64,000 nucleotides of DNA from CAHJWH01 sp965198905 (GCA_965198905.1 OZ240678.1:2604001-2668000), one strand, 5' to 3'. Positions 7,667 to 15,957 are shown, numbered from the stretch's first letter. A program made the numbers and translations. Notes: generated from the sequence alone by a model not told the origin.

Positions 7667-8998
7667 ATGCGCCTCAGCGTCAGCCAAGCCCGCGACCTCG
7701 CCTCCGCCTCCATGCAGGCCGTCGGCCACACGCCGGCGGAGGCCGAGATCATCGCCGACCACTTGATCGACTGCGAACTGCGGGGGCTGAGCTTCGGCGG
7801 CCTGCCCCGCGCCCTCTCCGTCGTGGAGCGCATTCAGGGGACGCCCGGCTCCAGGCGGCCGATGCGGGTGGTGAAGGAGGGCCCGACGTCGGCGGCCATC
7901 GATGGCGGCGACCAGGTCGGCTACCTCGTCGGCCAGCGCGCCACCGACATGGCTTTGGAAAAGGCCAGGGCGTCCGGCATGGCGGTCGTGGGCGCCTTTG
8001 AGACCTGGTACACCGGCATTTACTCCTACTACCTCGAGCAGGTCACCCGCGCGGGCTTCGTGGGGCTGATCGCCGGCAGCGCGCCGCAGAAGGTCGCGCC
8101 CCACGGCGGCACCCAGGCCCGCGTCGGCACCAACCCCATCGCCTTCGGCTTCCCCGCCGACCCGACCCCGGTAATCTGGAACATCGGCACCGCGTCGATC
8201 ATGGCCGGCGAGGTGGTCATGCACGCCCGCGCCGGCACGCCGCTGCCCGAAGGCGCCGCCTTCGACAAGGACGGCCAGCCCACCCGCGACGCCATAGCCT
8301 CGGTGCAGGGCGCCTGGACGGTCTGGGGCGGCCACAAGGGCTCCGGCCTAGCCGTCGTGGTCCAGCTGCTGGGCATGATGGGCGGGGCGGCCGCGGACCC
8401 GGTCGGGGTCAGCGACTGCGGCTTCTTCCTGTTCGTGGTGGACCCGGGCCTGCTCACCTCGGTGGACGACTATCGCCAGCGGGTGAGCGCCTATGCCGAC
8501 AGCTTGCGCACGACCCGACCGCTCGATCCGGCCAAGCCCGTGCGCGTTCCCTTCGAACGCTCCGCCGTCGAGCGCGAACGACGCCTCGTCGCAGATGTGG
8601 TGGAGGTCCCCGATGAGACCTATGAAGCGCTCGTGAAGCTCACAGACACGCCGGCGCCCCGCCCGACGGCCGTTCCTCAAACTGAAAAGGTATCACCCAT
8701 GTCCATCGACGGCGCCTGGAACCTCGTCATTAAGTCCCCTATGGGCGACCAGAAGTCGGCCCTGATCGCGAAGGCGGAGGGTTCGACCCTCACCGGATCC
8801 ATGTCCGGCCCCGGAGGCCAGTCGGAAGTGGAGAACGGCAAGTTCGAGGGCGATCAGGTCTCCTGGACCGCCAAGATCACCAGCCCCATGCCGCTCACGC
8901 TTGAGTTCTCCGGCGCCGTCTCGGGCGACAGCCTGAGCGGCAGCGTGAAGCTCGGCGCGTTCGGGTCGGCGCCCTTCAGCGGCGAGCGCGCCGGTTAG
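7667..8998 (+). CDS. Ldh-family (malate/L-lactate dehydrogenase type) oxidoreductase with extra C-terminal domain
   Basis: 443 residues. Residues 1-~325 are the Ldh/MDH2 family of NAD(P)-dependent 2-hydroxyacid (or delta-1-piperideine-2-carboxylate) reductases, shown by VAPHGG, VGTNPIAFGFPA and WGGHKGSGLA. About 20 linker residues rich in Pro and Thr follow, then a ~99-residue beta-rich domain beginning MSIDGAW at 8699 that resembles stand-alone small proteins of unknown function. The second domain begins with its own ATG, preceded by AAAAGG, so it may also be made as a separate protein from an internal start, or two genes have fused. The substrate is not predictable. It lies 42 bases downstream of the MFS remnant tail. 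Confidence 0.8.
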   Translation: MRLSVSQARDLASASMQAVGHTPAEAEIIADHLIDCELRGLSFGGLPRALSVVERIQGTPGSRRPMRVVKEGPTSAAIDGGDQVGYLVGQRATDMALEKARASGMAVVGAFETWYTGIYSYYLEQVTRAGFVGLIAGSAPQKVAPHGGTQARVGTNPIAFGFPADPTPVIWNIGTASIMAGEVVMHARAGTPLPEGAAFDKDGQPTRDAIASVQGAWTVWGGHKGSGLAVVVQLLGMMGGAAADPVGVSDCGFFLFVVDPGLLTSVDDYRQRVSAYADSLRTTRPLDPAKPVRVPFERSAVERERRLVADVVEVPDETYEALVKLTDTPAPRPTAVPQTEKVSPMSIDGAWNLVIKSPMGDQKSALIAKAEGSTLTGSMSGPGGQSEVENGKFEGDQVSWTAKITSPMPLTLEFSGAVSGDSLSGSVKLGAFGSAPFSGERAG

Positions 8999-9159
8999 GC
9001 CCGGCGAGACGTACACGCCTTCAGCGCACTCCATAGGACGCGATGTCCATGCCTTACGATCAAGGGTCTACGAGCGGCGAGACGGCGACACGCCTGGCCG
9101 CCCGGCGCCTGCACGAGATCGCCAGGGCGACGCCGCCTCCAGAGGTCCAGGCGGCCGCA

Positions 9160-9279
9160 GCGGCCAGTCGCCCTCGATCGGCCGGTCGAGGAAGGCCTTC
9201 ACACGAACGTCGATCTCTATCGCAGAGCCGGCTGACCTGGCTCTTGGAGATGCCGCAGGCTCATCATGTCGTCGGTCAT
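9160..9279 (-). mobile_element. IS256-family transposase remnant
   Basis: Reading the minus strand from ATG at 9279 gives MTDDMMSLR, which resembles the start of IS256-family transposases. It then jumps straight to GISKSQVSRLC, and after a one-base frameshift to EIDVRVKAFLDRPIEGDWP, which is the region just before the first catalytic Asp in this family. The N-terminal domain between these parts and everything after GDWP are missing. This is a deletion scar of an insertion sequence; no terminal repeats could be recognised. Confidence 0.7.
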
Positions 9280-9798
9280 CCTCGTTTCTCTGGTTTAGAT
9301 TGAGTCTCAGCAACCCGACCCTACCGAAGACCGCGGATGACCACCCCGCAGAATCGCCCGTTCGCTACGGCGCCGTGCGGAAGGCGCGCTTCACGAGCGG
9401 TTCCGCTCCCGTCGAGTTGCGCCACTCGTTGGGACACGATCCGCTTGCCAGCGGCGCGTCCGCCGCGATTGAAGGAATGGCAGCTATCGCACGTGGGCTC
9501 GCCGCAACTTGCCGGTTTGAAAACGGCCAACTGTCGCCATAGCTTGAGACCGTTCGTGGCCGACCGATGCGGCATCGTCTTTCTTGCTGGGCGTAGTCTT
9601 GCAGTCAGTGCGGCGATACCGGACTGACCAGTCTGGCCTTCTAACCGCTTTGCGCCCAAACTACGTCGTTCTTCTGGTTTAATGCGCTGCCTAAAAGCTG
9701 CCGTGCAAGGATCAAGGCGTGGCCGCTGAGTTTCCAGAGAGAGGCCGGCGGCAAAAGTCACTTACGCTCGATCTTGCCGGCCGGATGTTCGGCTTCCG
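9280..9798. other. Stretch without a recognisable gene
   Basis: Short open frames exist on both strands, but none shows a domain, a ribosome site or codon use like that of real genes here. Base composition is lower in GC than the flanking housekeeping genes. It probably consists of decayed sequence between the IS256 remnant and the hydrolase pseudogene. Confidence 0.4.
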
Positions 9799-10120
9799 TC
9801 ATGTCACCACCACGACACTCCAGGCATTGTCGCCGAGATAGAGCGCCGAACGCAGATAGGCCCAGGTGATCCGCTGCCTTGGCGACGCGCTCGGAGCTCT
9901 CGTCGCTGGCTTCCTTTGCGTCGTAGCGGGATATGCCGCCGAAGATGTGCCCGGAGGCGAACAACGTCAGCAGCGACTTCGGACCGGAGCTCAGCCTGGA
10001 GGTGTCTGCGCGTAGGCCCGGCGTTCCGAGAAGCGGGAATTGAAGTCCTCTGTCCCAGTGATTACGAGCGAAGGCAGCGCCATGTTGCTGAAGTCGCTGG
10101 CCCAATCTCGGGATAATGTT
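9799..10120 (-). pseudogene. Alpha/beta hydrolase, C-terminal remnant in three frames
   Basis: Three pieces of one alpha/beta hydrolase can be read in order on the minus strand, each in a different frame: WASDFSNMALPSLVITG with TEDFNSRFSERRAYA (about 10105-9995), then PKSLLTLFASGHIFGGI with SRYDAKEASDES (about 9985-9880), then ITWAYLRSALYLGDNAWSVV to a stop at 9799. The GHIFGG piece carries the catalytic-histidine region. The nucleophile half is absent. At least two frameshifts plus 5' truncation make this a clear pseudogene. Confidence 0.75.
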
Positions 10121-10130
10121 CAGCGGCCCG

Positions 10131-10330
10131 GGGCGCCATGTCCGGCCCGTCGCCCGGCGAGACCACCCACCACGCCTGGCTCATCATCTCGCTCGCAGGC
10201 GGCTGCCGCGTGATCACGGAGGAGGCCCAGCACGGCCGTAGCCTCCCTCGGCTGCGGGGTGTTCAAGTCCCGCATGTGGAGAGCGCACCAGAGCTGGCTC
10301 GAAGGACTAGCCGAACAGGCCGACGCCCGC
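10131..10330 (+). pseudogene. SRPBCC-domain protein, frameshifted C-terminal remnant
   Basis: The plus strand reads THHAWLIISLAGG and CRVITEEAQHG in one frame, then VASLGCGVFKSRMWRAH and QSWLEGLAEQA in another. Together they match the end of SRPBCC (START-like ligand-binding) proteins, in which a beta strand ending VITEE-x-G is followed by a long C-terminal helix. The break is near 10235. The N-terminal two thirds are gone. It abuts the hydrolase remnant upstream and a GST remnant downstream. Confidence 0.65.
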
Positions 10331-10348
10331 GGGCGTGCTGGCTATCTT

Positions 10349-10666
10349 TCAGCCGTACACCGATCGAGGGCCGCTCAGGCAGGCTGGAAGCCCGGCGCCG
10401 CCGAGGCCGCGGGCGGCGGCGTAAGCGCCGAGGCCGAGCCGCAGGGGCCAGGGCTCGTAGGCCGTGAGTGCGCGCTGGAAGCTCGGCCGCCTGGTGACCC
10501 TCCTCGACCAGCCGCGCAGCCTGCGCTTTGAATCTAAGGGGAAGCGCATCAGCGCCATGCGGTGCAGGTTCGGCATCCAGGCGATGTCGACGGTGGAGAA
10601 GCGCTCGCCGGCCAGCCACGGCGTCGAGCCCAGCTGAGCCTCCAGGACGTCGAGGCCCCGCGCCAT
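10349..10666 (-). pseudogene. Glutathione S-transferase, C-terminal domain only
   Basis: About 100 residues read LDVLEAQLGSTPWLAGERFS, then VDIAWMPNLHRMALM and RVTRRPSFQRALTAYEP, the classical all-helical C-terminal GST domain with its conserved Asp (N-capping box). The thioredoxin-like N-terminal domain that binds glutathione is missing: immediately upstream, at about 10667, the sequence switches to a TonB-receptor fragment on the other strand. It is therefore a truncated, presumably inactive remnant joined by a deletion or rearrangement. Confidence 0.75.
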
Positions 10667-10667
10667 G

Positions 10668-10854
10668 GCTGGACGCCAGCGTCGCCATCGCCGACCCGAA
10701 CCTCGGCTGGGAGCGGCGGCTGCTCGGGCGCAACCTGAACGACGAGCATGTCCTCGGCTTCGACTTCCCCTTGCCGATCCTGCCCGCGGGCAACGTGGCG
10801 GGCATACCGCTCAATCCCCGCACCATCATGCTCCAGTTCAGCGTGAAGCACTGA
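10668..10854 (+). pseudogene. TonB-dependent receptor, last ~60 residues
   Basis: The plus strand ends with WERRLLGRNLNDEHVLGFDF, PLPILPAGNVAGIPLNPRT and IMLQFSVKH followed by a stop. This is the final hairpin and last strand of a TonB-dependent receptor barrel (the N-L-x-D-E motif, then R-T-x-x-x-Q-x-S). No upstream barrel is present because the fragment starts at the junction with the GST remnant. It is the second receptor remnant in this region. Confidence 0.7.
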
Positions 10855-11146
10855 GGCGGTTCCCTAGTGTTTGAGACCGGAAGGATTATCGCTCCACATG
10901 ACGGCGCTGCCGGCATCAAAGGCAGGTAAATGACGCACGGTCGTCGCCGCGACGCATGGGTCGATTGAAATGTTTGTAGTCACGTTGACATACGGATTGC
11001 GAGCAACAAAGTAATGAAAGTTGCTTATTTGAGCTTATTATTATTGTATATTGATGGTTCGGGAAAGTTGATTGCCGATGTGTCTAACTTCATATCCTAT
11101 ATGAAGGAAATTTCCTACCTTAACGGGCAAAACGTCATTTTACCTC
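10855..11146. other. AT-rich intergenic stretch
   Basis: Markedly richer in A and T than the surroundings, and without a recognisable gene. An open frame starting at 11014 has no family resemblance. It contains two adjacent perfect palindromes at 11089-11116, listed separately, and probably served as the promoter of the metallo-beta-lactamase-fold gene before it was truncated. Confidence 0.4.
11089..11116. promoter_or_regulatory. Two adjacent palindromes, possible operator
   Basis: TTCATATCCTATATGAA at 11089-11105 is a perfect inverted repeat (7-base arms, 3-base spacer). It is followed at once by AGGAAATTTCCT (11105-11116), a perfect 12-base palindrome. They lie about 30-60 bases before the likely GTG start of the downstream gene, where a dimeric regulator could bind. 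No regulator gene is adjacent, and the sites may be relics. Confidence 0.35.
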
Positions 11147-11484
11147 GTGCCAACAATCAGTCCTTGGAGGGCCTACGCTCTGAAAAGTCTGCTTTCGCGG
11201 TTCGCCGTTCCAGTTTTACTCCTAGCCGTCATTGCGGCTTCACCGCTAAACGCGCAGCCCCAGTCCAGAACGCGTTGGACGACGCTCGGCACCAATTCGG
11301 GGCCTATACCGAACACCGAGCGCATGGAGCCGTCGAACCTGCTTCGCGCCGACGGGAAAGTCGTGCTGGTCGATGTGGGCGATGGAGCGTCCGAGCAGAT
11401 GGCGAAGGCTGGCGTTCCGCTGACGGCGCTCGATGCGGTGGTGATCAGCCATCTTCATTTCGATCATACGGGCGGTCTCTTCGC
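11147..11484 (+). pseudogene. Secreted metallo-beta-lactamase-fold hydrolase, 5' part only
   Basis: A signal peptide (FAVPVLLLAVIAASPLNAQP) is followed by GTNSGPIPNTERMEPSNLL, VVLVDVGDGASEQMA and VVISHLHFDHTGGLFA. The last contains the HxHxDH zinc motif of the metallo-beta-lactamase fold. Family members have 250-330 residues, but homology stops after ~112 residues at about 11484, where the sequence changes to a histidine-kinase gene in another frame. The second half, with the remaining zinc ligands, is missing, so it is inactive. The start is taken as GTG 11147. Confidence 0.75.
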
Positions 11485-12083
11485 TCTTCGTCGACGCCGC
11501 ACTCGCTCAGGCCGACGAGGTGCTCGCGACCTTTCAAGCCTTGTTGCGCATCGGGCAGATCGAGGCCGGCGCGGGCCGATCGCGGTTTACCATCGTTAAT
11601 CTGTCGGAGGTGCTGGAGCGGGTCCGCCTCGCCTACGCGCCCGCTGCAGAGGATGCGCTTAAGCCGCTCAGCACCAGCATCACAGAAGATGTCCGTGTCG
11701 AAGGGGACGCGGAGCTTCTGACTCAACTGTTCGCCAACCTTCTGGAGAACGCCATAACCCACACGAGCGCAGGCACGCAGATCGAACTGCGCCTCTCGCA
11801 CGATGCGGGGGGCGTTCTTGCAAGCATTTCAGACAATGGCCCCGGCGTTCCTGCCGAAGAGCGCGAGCGGGTGCTCCGCCGCTTCTACCGCCTGGACGCC
11901 AGTCGCAGCAACCCTGGGTCTGGCCTCGGGCTGTCCATGGCGAGCGCCATTGCCGAGTTGCACGACGCGGAGCTTGAACTTCTGGACAACAGGCCAAGCC
12001 TGACTGCCGCAGTCAGGTTTCGCTCACTCATGGATCGAGAACAATTCATCCGGGTCTGGAACTGCCAGTACTCCGATAAATAA
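11485..12083 (+). pseudogene. Sensor histidine kinase, C-terminal catalytic remnant
   Basis: The frame opens inside the coding sequence with LFVDAALAQADEVLATFQAL, LRIGQIEAG (end of the phospho-acceptor helices). A full HATPase domain follows: N-box NLLENAITHT, G1 DNGPGVP and G2 SGLGLSMA. The sensor region, transmembrane segments and phospho-acceptor His are absent. Its first codons are fused to the broken metallo-beta-lactamase gene. The residues after RFRSL differ from usual kinase ends. The region could still make a fragment, but not a normal sensor. It is followed 21 bases later by the IS630 element. Confidence 0.75.
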
Positions 12084-12104
12084 AGAGGTTGAGATGTTTC
12101 AAAT

Positions 12105-12119
12105 TAGAGCAGATTCCGA
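12105..12119 (+). repeat. IS630 left terminal inverted repeat
   Basis: TAGAGCAGATTCCGA, matched 13/15 by the right end of the element. The TA is the presumed duplicated target. Confidence 0.8.
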
Positions 12120-13065
12120 TCACCATGCATCGTAGCCGGCGGCGGTGAAGTAGTTGGCGCACTCGGCTGGGGTGAAGGCGTCGAGGCTCCTGCCGATCAC
12201 AGCCTAGAGTTCGTCGATGGTGCGGGCGGCGGCTTTTCGCAGGAGCGCTTTGAGCTTGGCGAAGGCGTTCTCAATGGGGTTGAAGTCGGGGCTGTAGGGC
12301 GGGAGGAAGAGGAGCCGAGCGCCGGTCGCCTCGACGGCCTCGCGCACCGCCGAGCCTTTGTGAGCCGGCAGGTTGTCCATGATCACGATGTCGCTAGGAG
12401 CCAGCGTCGGAGCGAGCACCTGTTCGACGTAGCTGAGGAACCAGGCCCCGGTCATGGGCCCGTCCAGAACCATGGGTGCGGTCATGCCAGCGAGCCGCAG
12501 GGCGCCTGCGAAGGTGGTGGTCTTCCAGTGTCCGTGCGGGATGGCGGCGCGCAGCCGCTGGCCTCGAGGCGCTCGGCCGTGGACGCGGGCCATCTTGGTC
12601 GAGGCGCCCGTCTCGTCGATGAAGATCAGCCGTGCAGGGTCGAGATCGAGCTGGCCCTCGAACCAGGCCTGCCGGCGGTGCAGGACATCGGGACGTCCTG
12701 CTCCGCTGCATGCCCGGACTTTTTTTCAGTGTGATCTTTCTTCGGGCGAAGAAGCGCCACAGCGTGGAGACGGCCACCGCCACGCCCCGGCTCATCAGAA
12801 GCTCTCGCAGCTCTGCCAAGGTGATGTCCGGCTTCTCCTCGACCGCGGCCAGGATCACGCCCGCATGGGCCTCGATCCGACCTGAGCGCTTGTCGCCACC
12901 CACCCGGCGGGGCTGCACGTCGCCAGTGCGGCGCACCTGAGCCGTCCAGCGGATTGCGCTCGAAATACTGACGCCGAACCGCTCCGCGGCCTTGCGGCGG
13001 GACAGCCCGCCACCAACAGCCGCCACCATCCGCTCGCGAAGGTCCACCGAAAGGGGCTTGCTCAT
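12120..13065 (-). pseudogene. IS630-family transposase with two frameshifts and a stop
   Basis: From ATG 13065 the N-terminal helix-turn-helix region reads MSKPLSVDLRERMVAAV and RKAAERFGVS. Near 12722 a run of seven A allows a -1 shift to KKSGHAAEQD, which could be the programmed slippage known in some IS630 members. A second shift at about 12690 is needed to reach VLHRRQAWFEGQLDLD and FIDETGAST (first catalytic Asp). The C-terminal frame continues VIMDNLPAHKG (second Asp) and LPPYSPDFNPIENAFAKLK (third acidic residue) but meets TAG after RTIDEL at 12204. Past that stop, family sequence (GRSLDAFTPAECANYF) runs to the true stop at 12120. The second shift and the TAG argue that it is dead. Confidence 0.85.
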
Positions 13066-13141
13066 CCATGCCGGCCTCCTCGCCAGCATGAAGGATGAAT
13101 CAGACTCGCGGCCCCGTGAATCCCCTCCCGAGTCAGCCGGC

Positions 13142-13156
13142 TCGGAAAGTGCTCTA
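13142..13156 (-). repeat. IS630 right terminal inverted repeat
   Basis: Reads TAGAGCACTTTCCGA on the minus strand, matching the left end at 13 of 15 positions and also ending in TA. Confidence 0.8.
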
Positions 13157-13338
13157 GCCTTCGGTCTTTACGCTACGGAGTTCATAGGCGGCGCCAAGAG
13201 GCGCATCACCGCCGGCGAAGGTGTCGGCTGAAACGGCAGCTTTCCGCACCAAGGCCAGCGGCAATGATCGACGTTAAGCAAACATCAACGCCAGCTCAGA
13301 AAGATGAACGGCTTAGCACGCCTGTAGAGGGAGCCGGC

Positions 13339-14148
13339 TCATCGCCCGGTGGGCAGAAATGGCTCGGGCAAGACGGGCGGGGTAGAGTCGGGAAAGGTGA
13401 GCCACTGGCCCCAAAGGACATGGGTTTGCAGGCGGGTCAGCTCGATCTCACAGTCAAGTTCTTTGGCCACCCTGATCGTACCCCCGCTCCAATTGTCGAA
13501 TATCGAAGCGCACTCCGCTTCCCTGTAGGCCGACCATGCGGCCTCGGCCTTAGAGAGGGCTGCGGACGTATCCGGCTGCACGGGGCCGGACGGTGATGCG
13601 GACTGCGTTGACGCCTTCGCCTGAGCTTCAGACGCGGCGCGGTACCGAGCGAGCTCGGCATTGGCCCTGTCCAGCACCTGCGACAAGCATTCGTCCTCCG
13701 CCTGGGTGGTGGTCGCGTCCGGACAGTCCCCTCGGCTTTGCGAGGGCGGAGATGGTGGCGGGGTAGCGCCAGCCAGCGTCCACACGACGGGAAGGGTCAT
13801 CACGCCCTCGATCGGCTGGCCATTAAGCATCGCGGGCCGAGCCCGCATTGATTTTGCGAGCTTGAGCGTCGCTGCGGCGAACCCTGGCGTTGTCGCCGAC
13901 ATGATCTCGCAGGCGTTCAGGAGTCCTTGGGGCGATACTTGGCATCGGATTACGGCGCGACCAGTCGTCCGCCTGCGCAATGCATCAGCGGGATACAAAC
14001 GGGCCATCTCGGCGGCGCTTGGAGTAGTCGTGAGCGCCGCCGGCGTGCGTCCGGCCGCCGGGTTGGACTCCGCTGTGGACGGCAGCGCGCCCGCCGTCCA
14101 CACCGACATCATCAAGCAGAGACTGCAGGTCGTCAGGCGCGCATGCAT
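13339..14148 (-). CDS. Secreted protein combining a TonB C-terminal-like domain and an LprI (DUF1311) domain
   Basis: About 269 residues from ATG 14148. A signal peptide (MHARLTTCSLCLMMSVWTAG) is followed by a region at ~50-120 that resembles the TonB C-terminal domain (YPADALRRRTTGRAVIRCQV, AMLNGQPIEGVMTLPVVW). After a Pro/Ser linker, residues ~145-250 have the spaced-cysteine, helical pattern of LprI/DUF1311 proteins (AEDECLSQVLDRANAELARY, AWSAYREAECASIFDNW, ELDCEIELTRLQTHVLWGQW). LprI-like proteins are reported as periplasmic lysozyme inhibitors in some bacteria. The protein lacks a long periplasm-spanning anchor, so it is unlikely to be a working TonB. The longer frame to 14199 would add residues before the signal peptide. 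Confidence 0.7.
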   Translation of the reverse strand: MHARLTTCSLCLMMSVWTAGALPSTAESNPAAGRTPAALTTTPSAAEMARLYPADALRRRTTGRAVIRCQVSPQGLLNACEIMSATTPGFAAATLKLAKSMRARPAMLNGQPIEGVMTLPVVWTLAGATPPPSPPSQSRGDCPDATTTQAEDECLSQVLDRANAELARYRAASEAQAKASTQSASPSGPVQPDTSAALSKAEAAWSAYREAECASIFDNWSGGTIRVAKELDCEIELTRLQTHVLWGQWLTFPDSTPPVLPEPFLPTGR

Positions 14149-15249
14149 CGGGTTGCTCGTTTGTAAAAGATACCCCGACGATGTAGCGTTTGGTTCCACT
14201 TTAACAACAGATCAAGAGGCGCGGCCACATCGTTTCTCTAAGGGCAAGACCAACTCGCTGGCGAGCGGCTCAGCCCGACGGCATGGCGTCTCTTCTGAGG
14301 CCGCATGTCGCCCTTCCACCCTCATCGGCCGATTGGAGCGTCCGCTTGCCGGCCAAAAGGCCGAGTCTAAGCGGCATGCGCCTTCGGGCGGCCTTCACCA
14401 AACCGAGCGTCGCCTAGCTGGAAGTACAAATCCGCACCTTCCGCGGCGCTGGTTCCTGAACACGATGACAACCAAGTCCGACTATGATGTCGGCGGTTCA
14501 GCGCGGCGGCGCGTAGGCGCAGGAGCGATGCTGATGGGTGCGATGCGCTTGCCGGTCAAGCTCGGTCGCGCCAAAGACAGCCCTTACTCCGGATCAGCGG
14601 CAAAGCACGCGCCATCTGTGTGCGGTTATCCGCGACGCCCTCGATGCTCTGCTCGCTCATGCTGAGAGCCAAGGCGCTCGGCAGCGCCCACCGGCTCGAG
14701 CTCAGCGGCGACTCCATGCGCCGAACCCGCCGCACCCAGGCCGCTTGACGAGCAGGACCAATCACGCCTTTCTAACCCAGCCTACGAGACCCTCTTCGAG
14801 GGTGGCGGCATCATCCTGGAATGGGGTGGCGGCATCGTCGGGATCCGCATCATGCGTCCACGCGCACGCTGGCGGGCGACGTTAAGGGTCGCCCCTGTCA
14901 TACAGCCGAAGTCTTGCGCCTCTACCGCCTGCTCCACCCAGGGCCACGACGGTGTTCGAAGTCAGCGGATCGAAATCGAGTCCGATCTGAAGTTGTCAGT
15001 CTCGGCAGAATTCCTGCTCGGAAGGGGTACTCTGAATGAAAGTGTCGGTGTCATCTCCCTGAAGCCAGCCTTGAGCTGCCCGAGTCGCTCAACGGGGTCA
15101 CACCGCCATGTCGGCCGTGCCTTTAGAGCCGGCCAATGATCGCCAACGACCTGCGGTGTACGGCAGCGAAACGCTTACTATGCGCTTACTGCCTTCGCGC
15201 CCCTCGGGCAAACCAACCCGATCAAAAACCACTAAGTCGTTGTAAACCT
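14149..15249. other. 1.1 kb without a recognisable gene
   Basis: Open frames of 60-115 codons exist on both strands, but none has family text, a convincing ribosome site, or the codon pattern of the surrounding genes. It lies between the TonB-LprI gene and tRNA-Lys and continues the low-coding character of 9-11 kb. Probably decayed sequence. Confidence 0.4.
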
Positions 15250-15325
<76 letters not shown>

Positions 15326-15456
15326 TTGCGGCCATCTGGGTGGATGGCTGCGAGGGCGCGGACCATAGCCAATTCGCGCCGCTTGGCAAGCACCGCTTGG
15401 CTGGAACCGCAGTCCAGCTTGGCGGTTGGATTGGCGAAATCAGAGGGCGAGCGACG

Positions 15457-15957
15457 ATGACCGGCGAGCATTCGCAGACCGAACTGACAGCCATGGTCTA
15501 CAAGGCTGTAAATGCGACTCGGGCGGTCATGGTGGGGATCGCTGGAGACGCGGCCAGCCATTTCCACCCGATGAAGGGCCACACGGTTCAAGGGGAACGA
15601 GCGCTGTGGTTCATCTGTCGGCGTGACATCAGTCTGGTGCAGGACCTCGGCGGCGAGACGAAGCCCGCCATCGTCAATGTGATCAGCGAGGACCACCACC
15701 TCCACGCAAGTCTCAACGGGCGGTTGACGGCCGAGCGTGATCAGGGCCGCCTCGATCAGTTCTGGAGCAGCGTCGTGGATGCGTGGCTGCCCGAGGGTCG
15801 GCTGTCGCAGGACGTCATCCTGTTGCACTTCGAGCCGGGAGACGCTGAAATCTGGATCAGCGACAACGCCTTCAAGCTCGCCTGGGAGGTGGCTAAGGCC
15901 AACTTCAATCGGGAGACGATCACCTCCGGCGAAAAGGCCAGCGTGACGTTGGGCTGA
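15457..15957 (+). CDS. Pyridoxamine 5'-phosphate oxidase-like (general stress protein 26 type) protein
   Basis: 166 residues from ATG 15457. The split-barrel flavin-binding fold of the general-stress FMN-binding family is suggested by FHPMKGHTVQGERALWFIC, NVISEDHHLHASLNGRL and EIWISDNAFKLAWEVAKANF. These small cytoplasmic proteins bind FMN or F420-type cofactors and are often stress-induced; the substrate is unknown. The frame is open upstream to 15340, but that part overlaps the sequence next to tRNA-Lys and is not family-like. It converges with the HAD phosphatase downstream. Confidence 0.75.
   Translation: MTGEHSQTELTAMVYKAVNATRAVMVGIAGDAASHFHPMKGHTVQGERALWFICRRDISLVQDLGGETKPAIVNVISEDHHLHASLNGRLTAERDQGRLDQFWSSVVDAWLPEGRLSQDVILLHFEPGDAEIWISDNAFKLAWEVAKANFNRETITSGEKASVTLG

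Larger units (their letters stand above)
12105..13156 (-). mobile_element. IS630-family insertion sequence (degenerate)
   Basis: An element of about 1.05 kb bounded by imperfect inverted repeats: TAGAGCAGATTCCGA at the left (12105-12119) and, reading inward from the right, TAGAGCACTTTCCGA (13156-13142). Thirteen of fifteen bases match, and each end begins with TA, in keeping with TA target duplication by IS630/Tc1 elements. It contains a single minus-strand transposase gene that is inactivated in several places. Confidence 0.85.

Noticed and set aside
10966..10996. TetR-type operator in GTAGTCACGTTGACATAC
   Set aside because: The dyad is imperfect and no regulator gene is present; too weak to list as a site.
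12620..12760. Intact IS630 transposase made by programmed -1 frameshifting at the A7 run
   Set aside because: The A7 site would solve only the first shift; another shift and an in-frame TAG remain.
13339..14148. Functional TonB energy transducer
   Set aside because: There is a cleavable-type signal sequence and no proline-rich periplasm-spanning anchor, nor exbB/exbD genes nearby.
14538..14885. Possible gene of ~115 codons upstream of tRNA-Lys
   Set aside because: No domain, no ribosome site, and Arg/Ser/Pro-rich composition typical of chance frames in GC-rich DNA.
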